Shown piece by piece: positions 17,267 to 25,998 of a stretch of 64,000 bases of DNA. The stretch is from positions 62,001-126,000 of the forward strand of contig CAYPYN010000007.1 in the NCBI GenBank assembly GCA_964415295.1, given 5' to 3'. The notes beneath the pieces are model-generated. The model was not told the DNA's origin. It did not search any database and was given only the letters and a program-made list of their open reading frames with translations. A program made the position numbers and the translations under genes. The DNA comes from SB21 sp964415295. GTDB lineage: Bacteria > CLD3 > SB21. Within the stretch, counting starts at the first letter, position 1. Each line of letters opens with the position of its first letter.

Positions 17267-17763
17267 AATCATTGTGGTTTAATGACATCAAAAGTATTGA
17301 TGAGTTAAAACGTCAATACAAGGATTTGTGTAAGAAACACCATCCAGATTTGGGTGGTGATACAGCTACCATGCAGATGATCAATGAAGCATATAAACGC
17401 TGCTTGGAGGAGCTGAAGACAATGGCAGGAGCCACCAGTGAGCATATCCGTCAGGAATCGGAGATCGAGGATGACTTAATGAACAAGATTCAGGAGATCA
17501 TTACGGTTCAAGGCATCGAAATCGAAGTCTGCCATCTGTGGATATGGGTTAGTGGTAACACCTACGCAGTCCGAGGAACCCTGAAAAAGAAAGGATTCTG
17601 GTTTGCGCCTAAAAAGGAACTATGGTTTTGGCGTCCTGATTATGCCAAGAGTTATAAGAGTAAAGGCCATACGATGCCAATGGAAGACATAAGGGACAAG
17701 TATGGAAGTGTACGCATAGATATTGAGAAACAACGATTCAGGGTTATTCCCGAATCCAATTAA
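17263..17763 (+). CDS. J-domain (DnaJ-like) protein
   Basis: A 166-residue protein whose first ~55 residues are a J domain with the diagnostic HPD tripeptide at residues 27-29 (KDLCKKHHPDLGGDTATMQM), then helix IV (INEAYKRCLEEL). The C-terminal part (~75-166) has a Trp-rich beta region (VCHLWIWVSGNTYAVRGTLK, GFWFAPKKELWFWRP) found in J-domain proteins of mobile elements. There is no zinc-finger or Gly/Phe region, so it is not a full DnaJ. It is the last gene of the overlapping small-gene run and is followed by a terminator. Any link to the Hsp70-like ATPases 20 kb downstream in the same element is speculation. Confidence 0.85.
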   Translation: MKSLWFNDIKSIDELKRQYKDLCKKHHPDLGGDTATMQMINEAYKRCLEELKTMAGATSEHIRQESEIEDDLMNKIQEIITVQGIEIEVCHLWIWVSGNTYAVRGTLKKKGFWFAPKKELWFWRPDYAKSYKSKGHTMPMEDIRDKYGSVRIDIEKQRFRVIPESN

Positions 17764-17765
17764 CG

Positions 17766-17792
17766 AGCGGCTAACATAAGGCCGCTTTTTTT
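17766..17792 (+). terminator. Rho-independent terminator
   Basis: AGCGGC/GCCGCT stem with a nine-base loop, then T7. Confidence 0.85.
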
Positions 17793-17822
17793 ATTTCAAA
17801 ACTTAACTGAAAGGAAAAAGCC

Positions 17823-18095
17823 ATGAGTGTATCAGCTTATAGGGTTAACGCCATCGAATGCCAGGAACGGGAGACGTTCAATCTTTGGCACGATGAAAAG
17901 GTCCATGAGATTCTGGATGACGCAGGGTATTTCGATACCCTGTATGAGGGAGTCGGTATTGTTTATCTCGATGTGTCATTCATCAGGTACGAGATATTAC
18001 CAAGAATCTTTGGCCACATCAAAGAATCGTTCCTTAAGGATTTGGAATGGGCTGAGAAGAACGAGCAGGATTTGATCAAGTATTTTTGCATGTAG
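17823..18095 (+). CDS. Hypothetical protein
   Basis: A 90-residue acidic protein (YRVNAIECQERETFNLWHDE; FDTLYEGVGIVYLDVSF). ACTGAAAGGAAAAAGCC precedes the ATG, the same leader style as the next gene. It sits alone between two terminators. The family is not recognised. Confidence 0.65.
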   Translation: MSVSAYRVNAIECQERETFNLWHDEKVHEILDDAGYFDTLYEGVGIVYLDVSFIRYEILPRIFGHIKESFLKDLEWAEKNEQDLIKYFCM

Positions 18096-18120
18096 ACGTT
18101 TTCAAACAAATTAACCGTGA

Positions 18121-18146
18121 GGGGGATAGAAATATCCCCCTTTTTT
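18121..18146 (+). terminator. Rho-independent terminator
   Basis: GGGGGATA/TATCCCCC stem with a GAAA tetraloop followed by T6, a near-ideal terminator. Confidence 0.9.
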
Positions 18147-18174
18147 ATTTATTCAAAACTGAAAGGATAATGCT

Positions 18175-18744
18175 ATGTGTGAAGCCAAAGAAAAAACCTA
18201 TGATGAGATCGCAGCTATTCTGGAGAGGCCGTTAACGGCAGCGGAAATAGAATGGCGGCCAAGTTTCATCAGTAAAAAGCAAAACGGTGATGTATGGGCG
18301 AGACTACTTCCATATAAGACCAGCAGGATTGATAAACAAAGACTGGATGAAGCCTTGGGTAAGTTCAACTGGACGTCCAAGTTCTTTCGGGACTCGAAGG
18401 GAGCCTTGTTCTGCGAGATAGCTATCAAATTAGGAAGCGAATGGATTGCAAGGCAAGATTGTGGGCAGGGTGATACCCATAAAGCGGAGGCTACCGATGC
18501 TTTCAAACGAGCCTGTTTTCAGTTTGGTATTGGTCAATGTCTGTATGCCGTGCCGGAGGTATGGGTCAAGCTTCATGATGAGGAGTACTATCACGACAAG
18601 AGCGGAAACATCAGAATATCGGGAAGGTTTCAACCGCAGGCTTGGGATTGGTGTATTGAGAACAGTTGCACGTACGTCCGGGTATATCAAGGTGAAGAAT
18701 GCAGATACGATTCTGAAAAGTTTCTGTTGAGGAGGGCCGGATAA
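18175..18744 (+). CDS. Rad52/DdrA-like single-strand annealing protein
   Basis: A 189-residue protein with the hallmark of the Rad52/Rad22/DdrA superfamily: a beta sheet (FISKKQNGDVWARLLPYKTS; LFCEIAIKLGSEWIARQDCG) followed by the conserved helix and loop HKAEATDAFKRACFQFGIG then QCLYAVPEVWVKL. These proteins form rings that anneal complementary single strands and serve phage and plasmid recombination. Acting with the element's primase/helicase and RmuC, it would handle replication-linked recombination. GAAAGGATAATGCT is the leader. No nuclease partner of the RecE/lambda-Exo type is adjacent. Confidence 0.8.
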   Translation: MCEAKEKTYDEIAAILERPLTAAEIEWRPSFISKKQNGDVWARLLPYKTSRIDKQRLDEALGKFNWTSKFFRDSKGALFCEIAIKLGSEWIARQDCGQGDTHKAEATDAFKRACFQFGIGQCLYAVPEVWVKLHDEEYYHDKSGNIRISGRFQPQAWDWCIENSCTYVRVYQGEECRYDSEKFLLRRAG

Positions 18745-19147
18745 AAACTATGAACTTCAAAACATGGAATATGGTGATGATAAGGTCGCCGCCAATTTTT
18801 TACTCCGACAGCCCGAGCTTCGAATCATGTGTAGTGGATAGGTTATAGCGGATGGCTCTAAAGCCGGGGGAGTGTCCGAACAGTAGTAAGTAAATATAAA
18901 AGAAAGAAAATTTATTATCGTGCGGACGAGTTGGGGGCTTAGCCCCATTTCTAAAGCATGCAACATATTCATGTTTGACAAAACGGCGCACTGCTCTATT
19001 ATAAACATTTGTATTTACAATACATAGATTTATAATTGTAAAAAAACTGTCATAAAATCATGAAAAAAAGCCATAAAATGAACTTATGGCAGTTTAAGTC
19101 TTATCCATTATATTGTTTTTATTATTTTTACTAATTGGCACATGTCT

Positions 19148-19190
19148 TGTTGCATATTTGGTGGGCTTATTAGCTAGTCCACCTGCAACA
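19148..19190. repeat. Compound hairpin
   Basis: TGTTGCA (19148-19154) pairs perfectly with TGCAACA (19184-19190); inside it GGTGGGCT pairs with AGTCCACC with one G-U. There is no T-run, so it is not a terminator. Confidence 0.75.
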
Positions 19191-19249
19191 TATAGTTGCT
19201 GAAACTAGTGCTAGCAAAAATAATAAGCATATAATACGTAAAAAAGAAG

Positions 19250-19285
19250 AGCCCAAAACAGATTAGAGAAGTTTGGGCTTTTTTA
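19250..19285 (+). terminator. Rho-independent terminator
   Basis: AGCCCAAA/TTTGGGCT stem, 14-base loop, then T-run. Confidence 0.8.
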
Positions 19286-19302
19286 TTAAATAATTAACGA
19301 AG

Positions 19303-19331
19303 CCCGGAACGATGATAATTCCGGGTTTTTT
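19303..19331 (+). terminator. Rho-independent terminator
   Basis: CCCGGAA/TTCCGGG stem, nine-base loop, then T6. It lies only 18 bases after the preceding terminator. Confidence 0.8.
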
Positions 19332-19363
19332 ATTTTAAAAACTAAACATGAAAGGTCGCATAC

Positions 19364-19477
19364 ATGACCGTAATCGTAATGCGAGCGATCACAGAAATGC
19401 TGATTCGCCCGATGAGATTTGCTGGCTGCCGATGCAATATAACCGATAAACCGGTTCAGAAGCTCGATAGTAGCTAG
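19364..19477 (+). CDS. Possible 37-residue small protein
   Basis: ATG at 19364 follows the leader AAACATGAAAGGTCGCATAC, which resembles the leaders of the 17823 and 18175 genes and also follows a terminator. It encodes MTVIVMRAITEMLIRPMRFA and 17 more residues. Only the leader similarity supports it, so it may be spurious. Confidence 0.25.
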   Translation: MTVIVMRAITEMLIRPMRFAGCRCNITDKPVQKLDSS

Positions 19478-19564
19478 GGCGAATAATATTAAACTCGAAT
19501 ATTACCATAAAATTAATTGAAAGGTCTAAACAATGTTAACAATCATTTTTATAGGAAAAATAAA

Positions 19565-20734
19565 ATGGAAAACAAAGTATTTAACGCGGATGAAAATTCC
19601 GCCGAACAAAATGAATCTAATAACAAACTTTTTAGGAGAAACTTTATGCAAGAAGAAACTCTTGCGGATGAAAATTCCGCCCAACACCTTCCGAAAATTT
19701 CGTTCAACCAAATGCCTTTGCTCGGTCTAACTAAAGAAGATGATCCAAAGTCAGAGGCCGAGAAACTCGACGTAACCGGTGTTGAAAAGATCAATCTACA
19801 AGAATTATCCAACTTACCGTTGCCCCCGACGGATTGGATAGTCGATGGTCTGCTCACCCCAGGCTTCTGGCTGCTCGGTTCACGACCAAAAATCGGCAAA
19901 TCCAGAATGGCGCTTGGCCTCGGCTTTAGCATAGCCGCAGGTGAAACATTTCTGGAAAAATTCAAGGTCCGCCAGGGTAAAGTTATATTCATGGCGCTGG
20001 AAGATAGTTTGCAACGAATCAAAGAAAGATCAGCGCGTATTACCGATGCGGATCCTCGGTATGACAACGAGATCATTCGGAAGAATTTCACTTTTCACTT
20101 GAAATTTCCGGCTCTCGACGCGGGAGGAATGGAACGTCTTGAACACGAGATTGCCAATACTCCCGGTGTTCGTGCCGTTATCCTTGACACGTTACCCAGA
20201 CTCTTTGGGAGAACAAAAGATGCTTATCAGCAACGATACGATTGTATCGCCAAAATGCAACAAATCGCTATCAAATACGGCGTTGCAATTATCGGCATCA
20301 TGCATACCGGCAAACAAGCCAAAGATAACACTTTGGACGGCATCATTGGTTCAACCGGAAACACCGCCGCAGTCGATGGTGGATTCGTAATCGGTAAAAA
20401 GCATGATCAATTCACATTTTCAATGACCGGCAGAGACATCCTGACAGGTGAATTTCTCATCTCTTTTGATGAAAAATCTTTCCAATGGAAATTCGAAGCG
20501 GATATTGAAGATGAAGATGAAATCAGTGATTCAAAATCAAAGATCATTGAAGTTCTCAAAAAAGAAGGCAAGCCAATGAGGCCCAAGGAAATAGCGTCTG
20601 AACTGAAAGAAAAAGACGCCAGCCTTCGAGTCACCTTGGCACGCATGTACAAAAACGGCGAAATATTCAAAACCGATCGTGGTAATTACGTAACATCCGA
20701 AATATACGCCAAAATAAAGGCGGGAACAGGGTAA
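19565..20734 (+). CDS. RepA-like AAA ATPase (hexameric helicase family)
   Basis: A 389-residue RecA-fold ATPase of the AAA_25/RepA type found in plasmids and phages. Seen: the lead-in TDWIVDGLLTPGFWLLGSRP, Walker A PKIGKSRMALGLG, the catalytic region VIFMALEDSLQRIKERS, Walker B AVILDTLPRLFG and the sensor GVAIIGIMHTGKQ; the C-terminal ~70 residues form a winged-helix-like tail (MRPKEIASELKEKDASLRVT). The start at 19565 is chosen because AGGAAAAATAAA precedes ATG; upstream TTG and out-of-frame starts are weaker. The N-terminal 35 residues contain a duplicated ADENSA segment from an 18-base direct repeat (GCGGATGAAAATTCCGCC). It probably acts as replicative helicase or initiator for the element. 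Confidence 0.85.
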   Translation: MENKVFNADENSAEQNESNNKLFRRNFMQEETLADENSAQHLPKISFNQMPLLGLTKEDDPKSEAEKLDVTGVEKINLQELSNLPLPPTDWIVDGLLTPGFWLLGSRPKIGKSRMALGLGFSIAAGETFLEKFKVRQGKVIFMALEDSLQRIKERSARITDADPRYDNEIIRKNFTFHLKFPALDAGGMERLEHEIANTPGVRAVILDTLPRLFGRTKDAYQQRYDCIAKMQQIAIKYGVAIIGIMHTGKQAKDNTLDGIIGSTGNTAAVDGGFVIGKKHDQFTFSMTGRDILTGEFLISFDEKSFQWKFEADIEDEDEISDSKSKIIEVLKKEGKPMRPKEIASELKEKDASLRVTLARMYKNGEIFKTDRGNYVTSEIYAKIKAGTG

Positions 20735-20773
20735 TCATACCAGGCCCTCAGTCAATTGGTAGTGGGTCACAAG

Positions 20774-20806
20774 GGTGCGCTGGATTGTTCAGCGCACCTT
20801 TTTTTT
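20774..20806 (+). terminator. Rho-independent terminator
   Basis: GGTGCGCT/AGCGCACC stem with a nine-base loop and T8, downstream of the RepA-like gene. Confidence 0.9.
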
Positions 20807-21261
20807 ATCCATTAGGACCTCCGCTCCAATCTGCTTGGCAACAATAGTTTCATAGTAACAATTGCAACACTGGCCGGCTGCCTAAGATACAACATAATCT
20901 CATCCAAAAAGTAGGCAATCAGCTTTCGTGTCAAATTTTTTTGAATTTCACTAGTAAAAACGCTCTTTTTCATGCAAAAAAGTTGAAATTGTTCTTGACT
21001 TCGCAGAAATCACATGTTAGAAACCAGCCTGATCTGAAAAAAAAAATTCATACATTTTCACGAAACGAAAAATCGATGTGATTTTGCCAAAAATAGCAGT
21101 CATTTTTGCATTTTAGTACTTTATTTCACACAAAAAATTTTGTATAATAATAATACCTTATCGAAACTACCATCCTTTACTTTTCCCCAAAAACTCTCGT
21201 CGTGATTCTTCATATTTGAAATCGATTCAATTAGATTAATAACTGAAAAAAGGTCAATAAA
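20807..21261. other. AT-rich non-coding region with promoter-like end
   Basis: About 455 bases with no gene. Long A and T tracts occur at 20930-21140. A perfect -10 box TATAAT at 21143-21148 preceded by TG, but with only a weak -35, could drive the 21262 gene; a second candidate is TTGACT near 20996 with TAGAAA 17 bases on. The phased A/T tracts could also mark a bent-DNA origin. Confidence 0.45.
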
Positions 21262-21525
21262 ATGAGAAAACAAATATTTACTGTCGAAGAACTGTATACC
21301 GCAGGCGAGGTGGCCGAGCGCGAATACTTTGGGTTTTATTCTGGAGAAATTGAGGTTGTCGATGGTCCGGAGGACGAATTGTATATTGAGGAAACGGTAC
21401 TTCCATGGGACGAAGGGAATAATGATGAAAGTCGAACCATCCAGGACACTGGTTTAACATTCGGCGACCTGTTGATCGAAGAAGAGAAATATAAAAGAAA
21501 GTATCCCCACGGCCTTCCCCGGTAA
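21262..21525 (+). CDS. Hypothetical acidic protein
   Basis: An 87-residue, strongly acidic protein (FYSGEIEVVDGPEDELYIEE; FGDLLIEEEKYKRKYPHG). The ribosome site is AAAAAAGG. The family is not recognised. It stands between an AT-rich control region and the DUF5131 gene; an acidic DNA-mimic or a regulator would fit but there is no evidence for either. Confidence 0.6.
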   Translation: MRKQIFTVEELYTAGEVAEREYFGFYSGEIEVVDGPEDELYIEETVLPWDEGNNDESRTIQDTGLTFGDLLIEEEKYKRKYPHGLPR

Positions 21526-21663
21526 TTTCCTCCCGTCTCATCTTTCAAATAATCCTTCCCTCATTACAATAACACACAAGTATGACAACAAGAAGTCCGC
21601 CGTGATTCGATCACGGTTAAAAAAATAATTCTAATCTATTTCACATTAAAAAATGGAGAATTT

Positions 21664-22413
21664 ATGTCTAAAAGTAAAATTGAATGGACCGGTAAGACGT
21701 GGAATTTCACTACCGGCTGTAATAAAGTATCTCAAGGGTGTAAAAATTGTTACGCTGAAAAACTTGCACTGAGGCTTCAAGCCACCGATGTCAGAAAATA
21801 TCAGAACGGATTTAAGCCTGTTTATCACGATTATGCTTTAAAAGATCCTTACAAATGGAAGAAACCCGATTTAGTGTTTGTAAACTCGATGTCCGATCTT
21901 TTTCATAAGGACTTTACCTTAGATCAAATTCAAAAAGGGTTCGATGTCATGCATGATTGCAGCCGCCATATTTATCAGATTCTTACCAAACGAACCGATC
22001 GGCTGGTTGAATTAGCCGATCAGATCGAATGGACTCCAAATATCTGGATCGGAACGTCTGTAGAAAATGAGGAGGTACGATTTCGAATCGATGATTTAAG
22101 AAAAGTACCGACTGAAAATAGATTTTTGTCCTTGGAACCCCTATTGGGGCCGCTTCCGGAACTAAATTTAGACGGTATCGGGTGGGTTATCGTAGGAGGA
22201 GAATCCGGCCTTGGTGCAAGGCCCATTGAAAGAGAATGGGTGATTGATCTCCGTGATCAATGCAAGGAAGCTAACGTCCCGTTCTTTTTTAAACAATGGG
22301 GCGGAGTCCACAAGTCATTGAACGGAAAGTTATTAGACGGCGTCAAATATGAAGAATATCCGAGCGACATGCAGAAAATAGTTGATGAACGAACCATGGA
22401 GGAGGCAACATGA
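21664..22413 (+). CDS. DUF5131 (phage Gp37/Gp68) family protein
   Basis: A 249-residue protein of the DUF5131 family common in phages and integrative elements. Seen: IEWTGKTWNFTTGCNKVSQG followed by CKNCYAEKLALRL with Cys19, Cys26 and Cys29 in the family position, VNSMSDLFHKDF, QILTKRTDRL, WIGTSVENEEVRFRIDDLR, FLSLEPLLGPL, and VIVGGESGLGARPIEREWV. The cysteine motif and TIM-barrel-like order resemble radical-SAM proteins, but the true activity is not known. TGGAGAATTT precedes the ATG. Length is normal. Confidence 0.92.
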   Translation: MSKSKIEWTGKTWNFTTGCNKVSQGCKNCYAEKLALRLQATDVRKYQNGFKPVYHDYALKDPYKWKKPDLVFVNSMSDLFHKDFTLDQIQKGFDVMHDCSRHIYQILTKRTDRLVELADQIEWTPNIWIGTSVENEEVRFRIDDLRKVPTENRFLSLEPLLGPLPELNLDGIGWVIVGGESGLGARPIEREWVIDLRDQCKEANVPFFFKQWGGVHKSLNGKLLDGVKYEEYPSDMQKIVDERTMEEAT

Positions 22414-22524
22414 AATAATAACAATCACTCCGACAAGCCTTACCTACAGATCCTCTTCCTACCATCTTTAGCTATCAAGCAAACAAAAATCAAACAACAT
22501 CCATTTATTTAAAAGGATATTACT

Positions 22525-25500
22525 ATGCCTAACTTAACTTTTTCTGATCATATTACTATCGATAATCATGGCCAATTCGACCAGGAAATCTATCGCAGTG
22601 AAATCAAACATGCTGCCCAATCCTATATTGACAGCGGGTTTCATATTGTTCCCTTATGTGAGATATCTGATAAACGAAATGGCAAAGAACCGAGATATAA
22701 ATCCTGGACATCCCGAGAATTTACTGCGGAGGATATCCAAGGTAACGGAGGTATCGGCCTCAAAAGCGGGACGAACATCGACGGCAATTACTTTTTCGTT
22801 TTGGACATTGATGTAGACGGAATCAATAACCCGTGGACGGATTATATCAAGACAAAACTGAATATATGTAATAGTGCAATATTTCAAAAGACTGCTTCAG
22901 GGCGATCGCAATTTTTTATCAAAACAAACTCCAAAGATTTTTCCAATCGAAAATTTACTGTAGCCGACGGTCAGATTGAATTTAAAGGCAAAGGACAGCA
23001 GGTCGTTATTGCTCCGAGTATTGCGATCGGTAAATACGGCAAAGGTCAGTATCGTTTGTACGGGAGTCTGGACGATATTCCGTTTGTTGATAAAGACGTC
23101 GTTCAGGCATTGCTGGACGAATTAGCTTCAACAAATTTAAAAAGTGTTCATCAAAGCGGTTCCCAGCCTTTTGTTTGCGAATCGTCCTCCGGTATTCCTG
23201 AGTTTTCTGAGAAAATTCATTCAAAAAGATTGGTCTATAAGACCCATTCTGATGAGCCCTTTGAAAAACTCTATGTTCAGGAATCGAAGGAACTCCTGCA
23301 AAATTACTCCGTCTTCCAGGTGCTTGATGCTTTGGAAATTCCCTATAAAAACGGCGCCAATCATTTGTCGATCATCTGTCCCTTCCATCACGAGAGACAC
23401 GAAAGCTTCACCGTAGCCAAGGATAGCGGTATCTGTATCTGTCACCATGATAATATGAAATATTCACTGGTCGATTTTCTCAGTTATGTCGTGGAGGATT
23501 TACATGGGTTCCTGTATGAAGAATTTGATGTCAAAGTCGGGGAAATCTGGAATGGATACATCAGCGGGAAAAGCATTCAGGAATTAATAGGTGTCCAGGG
23601 ACAGACAATCGAATTCGAGGATAAAATCGGCAAAGAAGAAATTGAGTTCAACAAAACTGCCTGCGATGCGATTAGTAAAATCTTGACGGACTACTTCAAT
23701 TATAATGTTATTGCGAAGACAAATTCTGGAAAAAGCCAAAGTATCATTAATTTTACCAAACAACTGGGATTAAAGATGATTTATCTGGTCCCCTACCAAA
23801 GTATGTGTGAGCAGCTATCCAAGAAATATGGTGTATTCGGTGTATACAAAGGCGTATCTACCGCGGAAGTGATTGAAGCGATGTCCAAGCATGACATTAT
23901 TATGTCGACCTATGACGGATTGGAGAAGATCATGACCGAAGAGAATATGAGCGGGCCGCATTTCTTTCCGACTTCTTATATCTTATGTATTGATGAACAA
24001 CATACTATGGTCACGCATTCAACTTTTCGTTCCAGAGTTATTCGGCTTATTAACAGTCGGAAGACCTCATTTAAGAAAATCATAGCGTTAACAGGAACCC
24101 CGGAAGGGGTTCTTGTCGAAACGGAGTCAAATAATGAAAATTACAGGACGGTCATTTTCAAAGAGAGGAATCCGAAACCCCGTATCCAGGGCAGCTATCA
24201 TATCTGCAAATACACCGATGGCGGTGATGCAAAATTTATTCATCACCTTTTGAGCCATCCCGTCGAAGGTAAGGTTCTGATTTTCAAGAACAATATTGAT
24301 GCGTTGAACACTTACAAACAAGCCTTAGTGGAGAATGGCATACCCGAAGAACAGATCACGGTGCTGCACGCCAACGAAAAGGACAATGAAGAATATATTT
24401 CCATTGTTGATAACGAACTTATTACCGAGAAAACAAAATACATCTGCACCAGCAGCGTCATCAATGACGGAATCAACATTCTCAACAGGATCGATGCGAT
24501 CTATTTTATCGATTGCTTTGATATGATCCAACTCCGACAATTCCTTGGAAGACCAAGGAACGAGTTGATTAACGTATATGATTTTGTATCCGGAGCAGGT
24601 GAAAGTTATGATGGGTGGTACGACCTGGAGACTGGCGTCAGGCTAAAAAAGGAAAAGCTGAGACAATTGGCGAAAGGCTTGGACAGCTATTATTCTGAGC
24701 ATATTGAAAAGACATCAAAAAAGCTGAACATCATTCCGAAAATATTTGGCAAAGTAAACGAGGATAACGGGCTTTTATATTATGATCGTTTAAACGATAC
24801 CCACTCAGTGGACGAATATTATCTCAGGGCCACTGAACTCAACAAAATCAACAAGACCATGCTTCACCATCCCCATCGGAGAAAGGAATATCTTAAGGCC
24901 TTCGAAGGCATTGACGCAGAAGTTATAGATGTATCGGGGGATGGATCCTTTGATTTGACCAGATCAAAAGACAAACTTAGAGAACATTATAAAGACAAGA
25001 CCAAGGGAACAATGGCTTTGTTAACTTCGGAACCCAAAAAGATAATGAAAACTTATCTCGAAAAGGTAGAACCGGATCTTCTTGAAAAACATTCCGACAA
25101 GTACGCCGATCTCCTTACAGGAGAAATTGATTCGAAAGCTTATTACGAAGAAAATAAGAAGTTCATCAATAATAATAGGTCAATGACCATCCTGAAAAAT
25201 TATGCGAGGCTCCATGCTCTGAATATACCGGAGGCGATGAAGTTATCTTTATGCGCTGAATCAAAAAGGACGGTGAATGATTTTATGGAACTGATCAATA
25301 AAATGATACTGCTAAAGATATATAGAAATTACGATGGCTTGGAGAAATATAACCGAAAGGATATGAGCCTGTTAGACTATGAGATCGTTCGATACATCGC
25401 AGAATATGTCAAATCGCACAACAAAATATTTTCTGTTGAACTAGCGGCCGGTTTAAATGCTTATCTGAAAAAAAAGGGCTTCAAGAATATATATAAGCAG

Positions 25501-25812
25501 GCCAAAGTCATGGAAATGGCGAAAAATGTATTCCTGTTGGACCGAAAACAAGATAAAGTTAGGGTTGAAAAGAAAAAGAGAAAAAGCATCGACTGGTATA
25601 AATATATCCGTGACCTTACGGCGGAGGATATAGCCGAAGAGATCGAAAAGCCGTACGATCAAGAATTTCACGAGATGATTGACCGCATCGTTGATAACGA
25701 TATTCTTGGGAAAGCAAACCGAGTTAAACGCGAGTTTTATTATGGGAATACACCAGAACTAATTAATCGCATTATTAACCCCGATCAGCAGAAGCTTGAC
25801 CTGTCCGCATGA
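22525..25812 (+). CDS. Primase-polymerase / zinc-finger / SF2 helicase fusion
   Basis: A 1095-residue multidomain replication protein. Residues ~30-215 form a bifunctional primase-polymerase domain: GFHIVPLCEI, a catalytic DxD in FFVLDIDVDG (~93-97) and QQVVIAPSI. Residues ~285-325 carry a CHC2-type zinc motif of DnaG-like primases (SIICPFHHERHESFTVAKDS then GICICHH). From ~390 an SF2-like helicase follows: Walker A-like VIAKTNSGKSQS, LVPYQSM, DEQH box CIDEQHTM, motif III-like ALTGTP and motif VI-like RQFLGRPRN. The last ~350 residues are helical and unassigned. Such primase-helicase fusions start replication of plasmids and satellites, so the element probably can replicate on its own. AAAAGGATATTACT precedes the start. 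Confidence 0.85.
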   Translation: MPNLTFSDHITIDNHGQFDQEIYRSEIKHAAQSYIDSGFHIVPLCEISDKRNGKEPRYKSWTSREFTAEDIQGNGGIGLKSGTNIDGNYFFVLDIDVDGINNPWTDYIKTKLNICNSAIFQKTASGRSQFFIKTNSKDFSNRKFTVADGQIEFKGKGQQVVIAPSIAIGKYGKGQYRLYGSLDDIPFVDKDVVQALLDELASTNLKSVHQSGSQPFVCESSSGIPEFSEKIHSKRLVYKTHSDEPFEKLYVQESKELLQNYSVFQVLDALEIPYKNGANHLSIICPFHHERHESFTVAKDSGICICHHDNMKYSLVDFLSYVVEDLHGFLYEEFDVKVGEIWNGYISGKSIQELIGVQGQTIEFEDKIGKEEIEFNKTACDAISKILTDYFNYNVIAKTNSGKSQSIINFTKQLGLKMIYLVPYQSMCEQLSKKYGVFGVYKGVSTAEVIEAMSKHDIIMSTYDGLEKIMTEENMSGPHFFPTSYILCIDEQHTMVTHSTFRSRVIRLINSRKTSFKKIIALTGTPEGVLVETESNNENYRTVIFKERNPKPRIQGSYHICKYTDGGDAKFIHHLLSHPVEGKVLIFKNNIDALNTYKQALVENGIPEEQITVLHANEKDNEEYISIVDNELITEKTKYICTSSVINDGINILNRIDAIYFIDCFDMIQLRQFLGRPRNELINVYDFVSGAGESYDGWYDLETGVRLKKEKLRQLAKGLDSYYSEHIEKTSKKLNIIPKIFGKVNEDNGLLYYDRLNDTHSVDEYYLRATELNKINKTMLHHPHRRKEYLKAFEGIDAEVIDVSGDGSFDLTRSKDKLREHYKDKTKGTMALLTSEPKKIMKTYLEKVEPDLLEKHSDKYADLLTGEIDSKAYYEENKKFINNNRSMTILKNYARLHALNIPEAMKLSLCAESKRTVNDFMELINKMILLKIYRNYDGLEKYNRKDMSLLDYEIVRYIAEYVKSHNKIFSVELAAGLNAYLKKKGFKNIYKQAKVMEMAKNVFLLDRKQDKVRVEKKKRKSIDWYKYIRDLTAEDIAEEIEKPYDQEFHEMIDRIVDNDILGKANRVKREFYYGNTPELINRIINPDQQKLDLSA

Positions 25813-25998
25813 TACCCCTGTTACCATGTTACCCCGTTACTACGTTACCGAAAATAGACCTCCTACCCGAAAGTAACAAGTATCACCGGTAACACCCACC
25901 GACCTGTCCACACGTAATTCATAATACTGCTATTAAAGTAAACTAGTGGTCTGCGGACCGCTTCTAAACTTCCCAACAAACAAAGAAAGATCATAAAA

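Larger units (their letters stand above)
18745..19564. other. Structured non-coding region, possible replication origin or RNA
   Basis: About 820 bases with no convincing large gene. It holds an inverted repeat whose arms read AAACTGTCATAA and TTATGGCAGTTT (within 19030-19100), a long compound hairpin at 19148-19190, two back-to-back terminators (19250-19285 and 19303-19331), and a GAAAGG leader before the small ORF at 19364. AT-rich runs around 19010-19140 and the position directly before the RepA-like gene fit an origin of replication; a structured regulatory RNA is the alternative. Confidence 0.5.

Noticed and set aside
19533..19730. 65-residue frame overlapping the RepA-like gene start
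   Set aside because: Wholly overlaps the better supported RepA-like frame; only a GAAAGG leader favours it.
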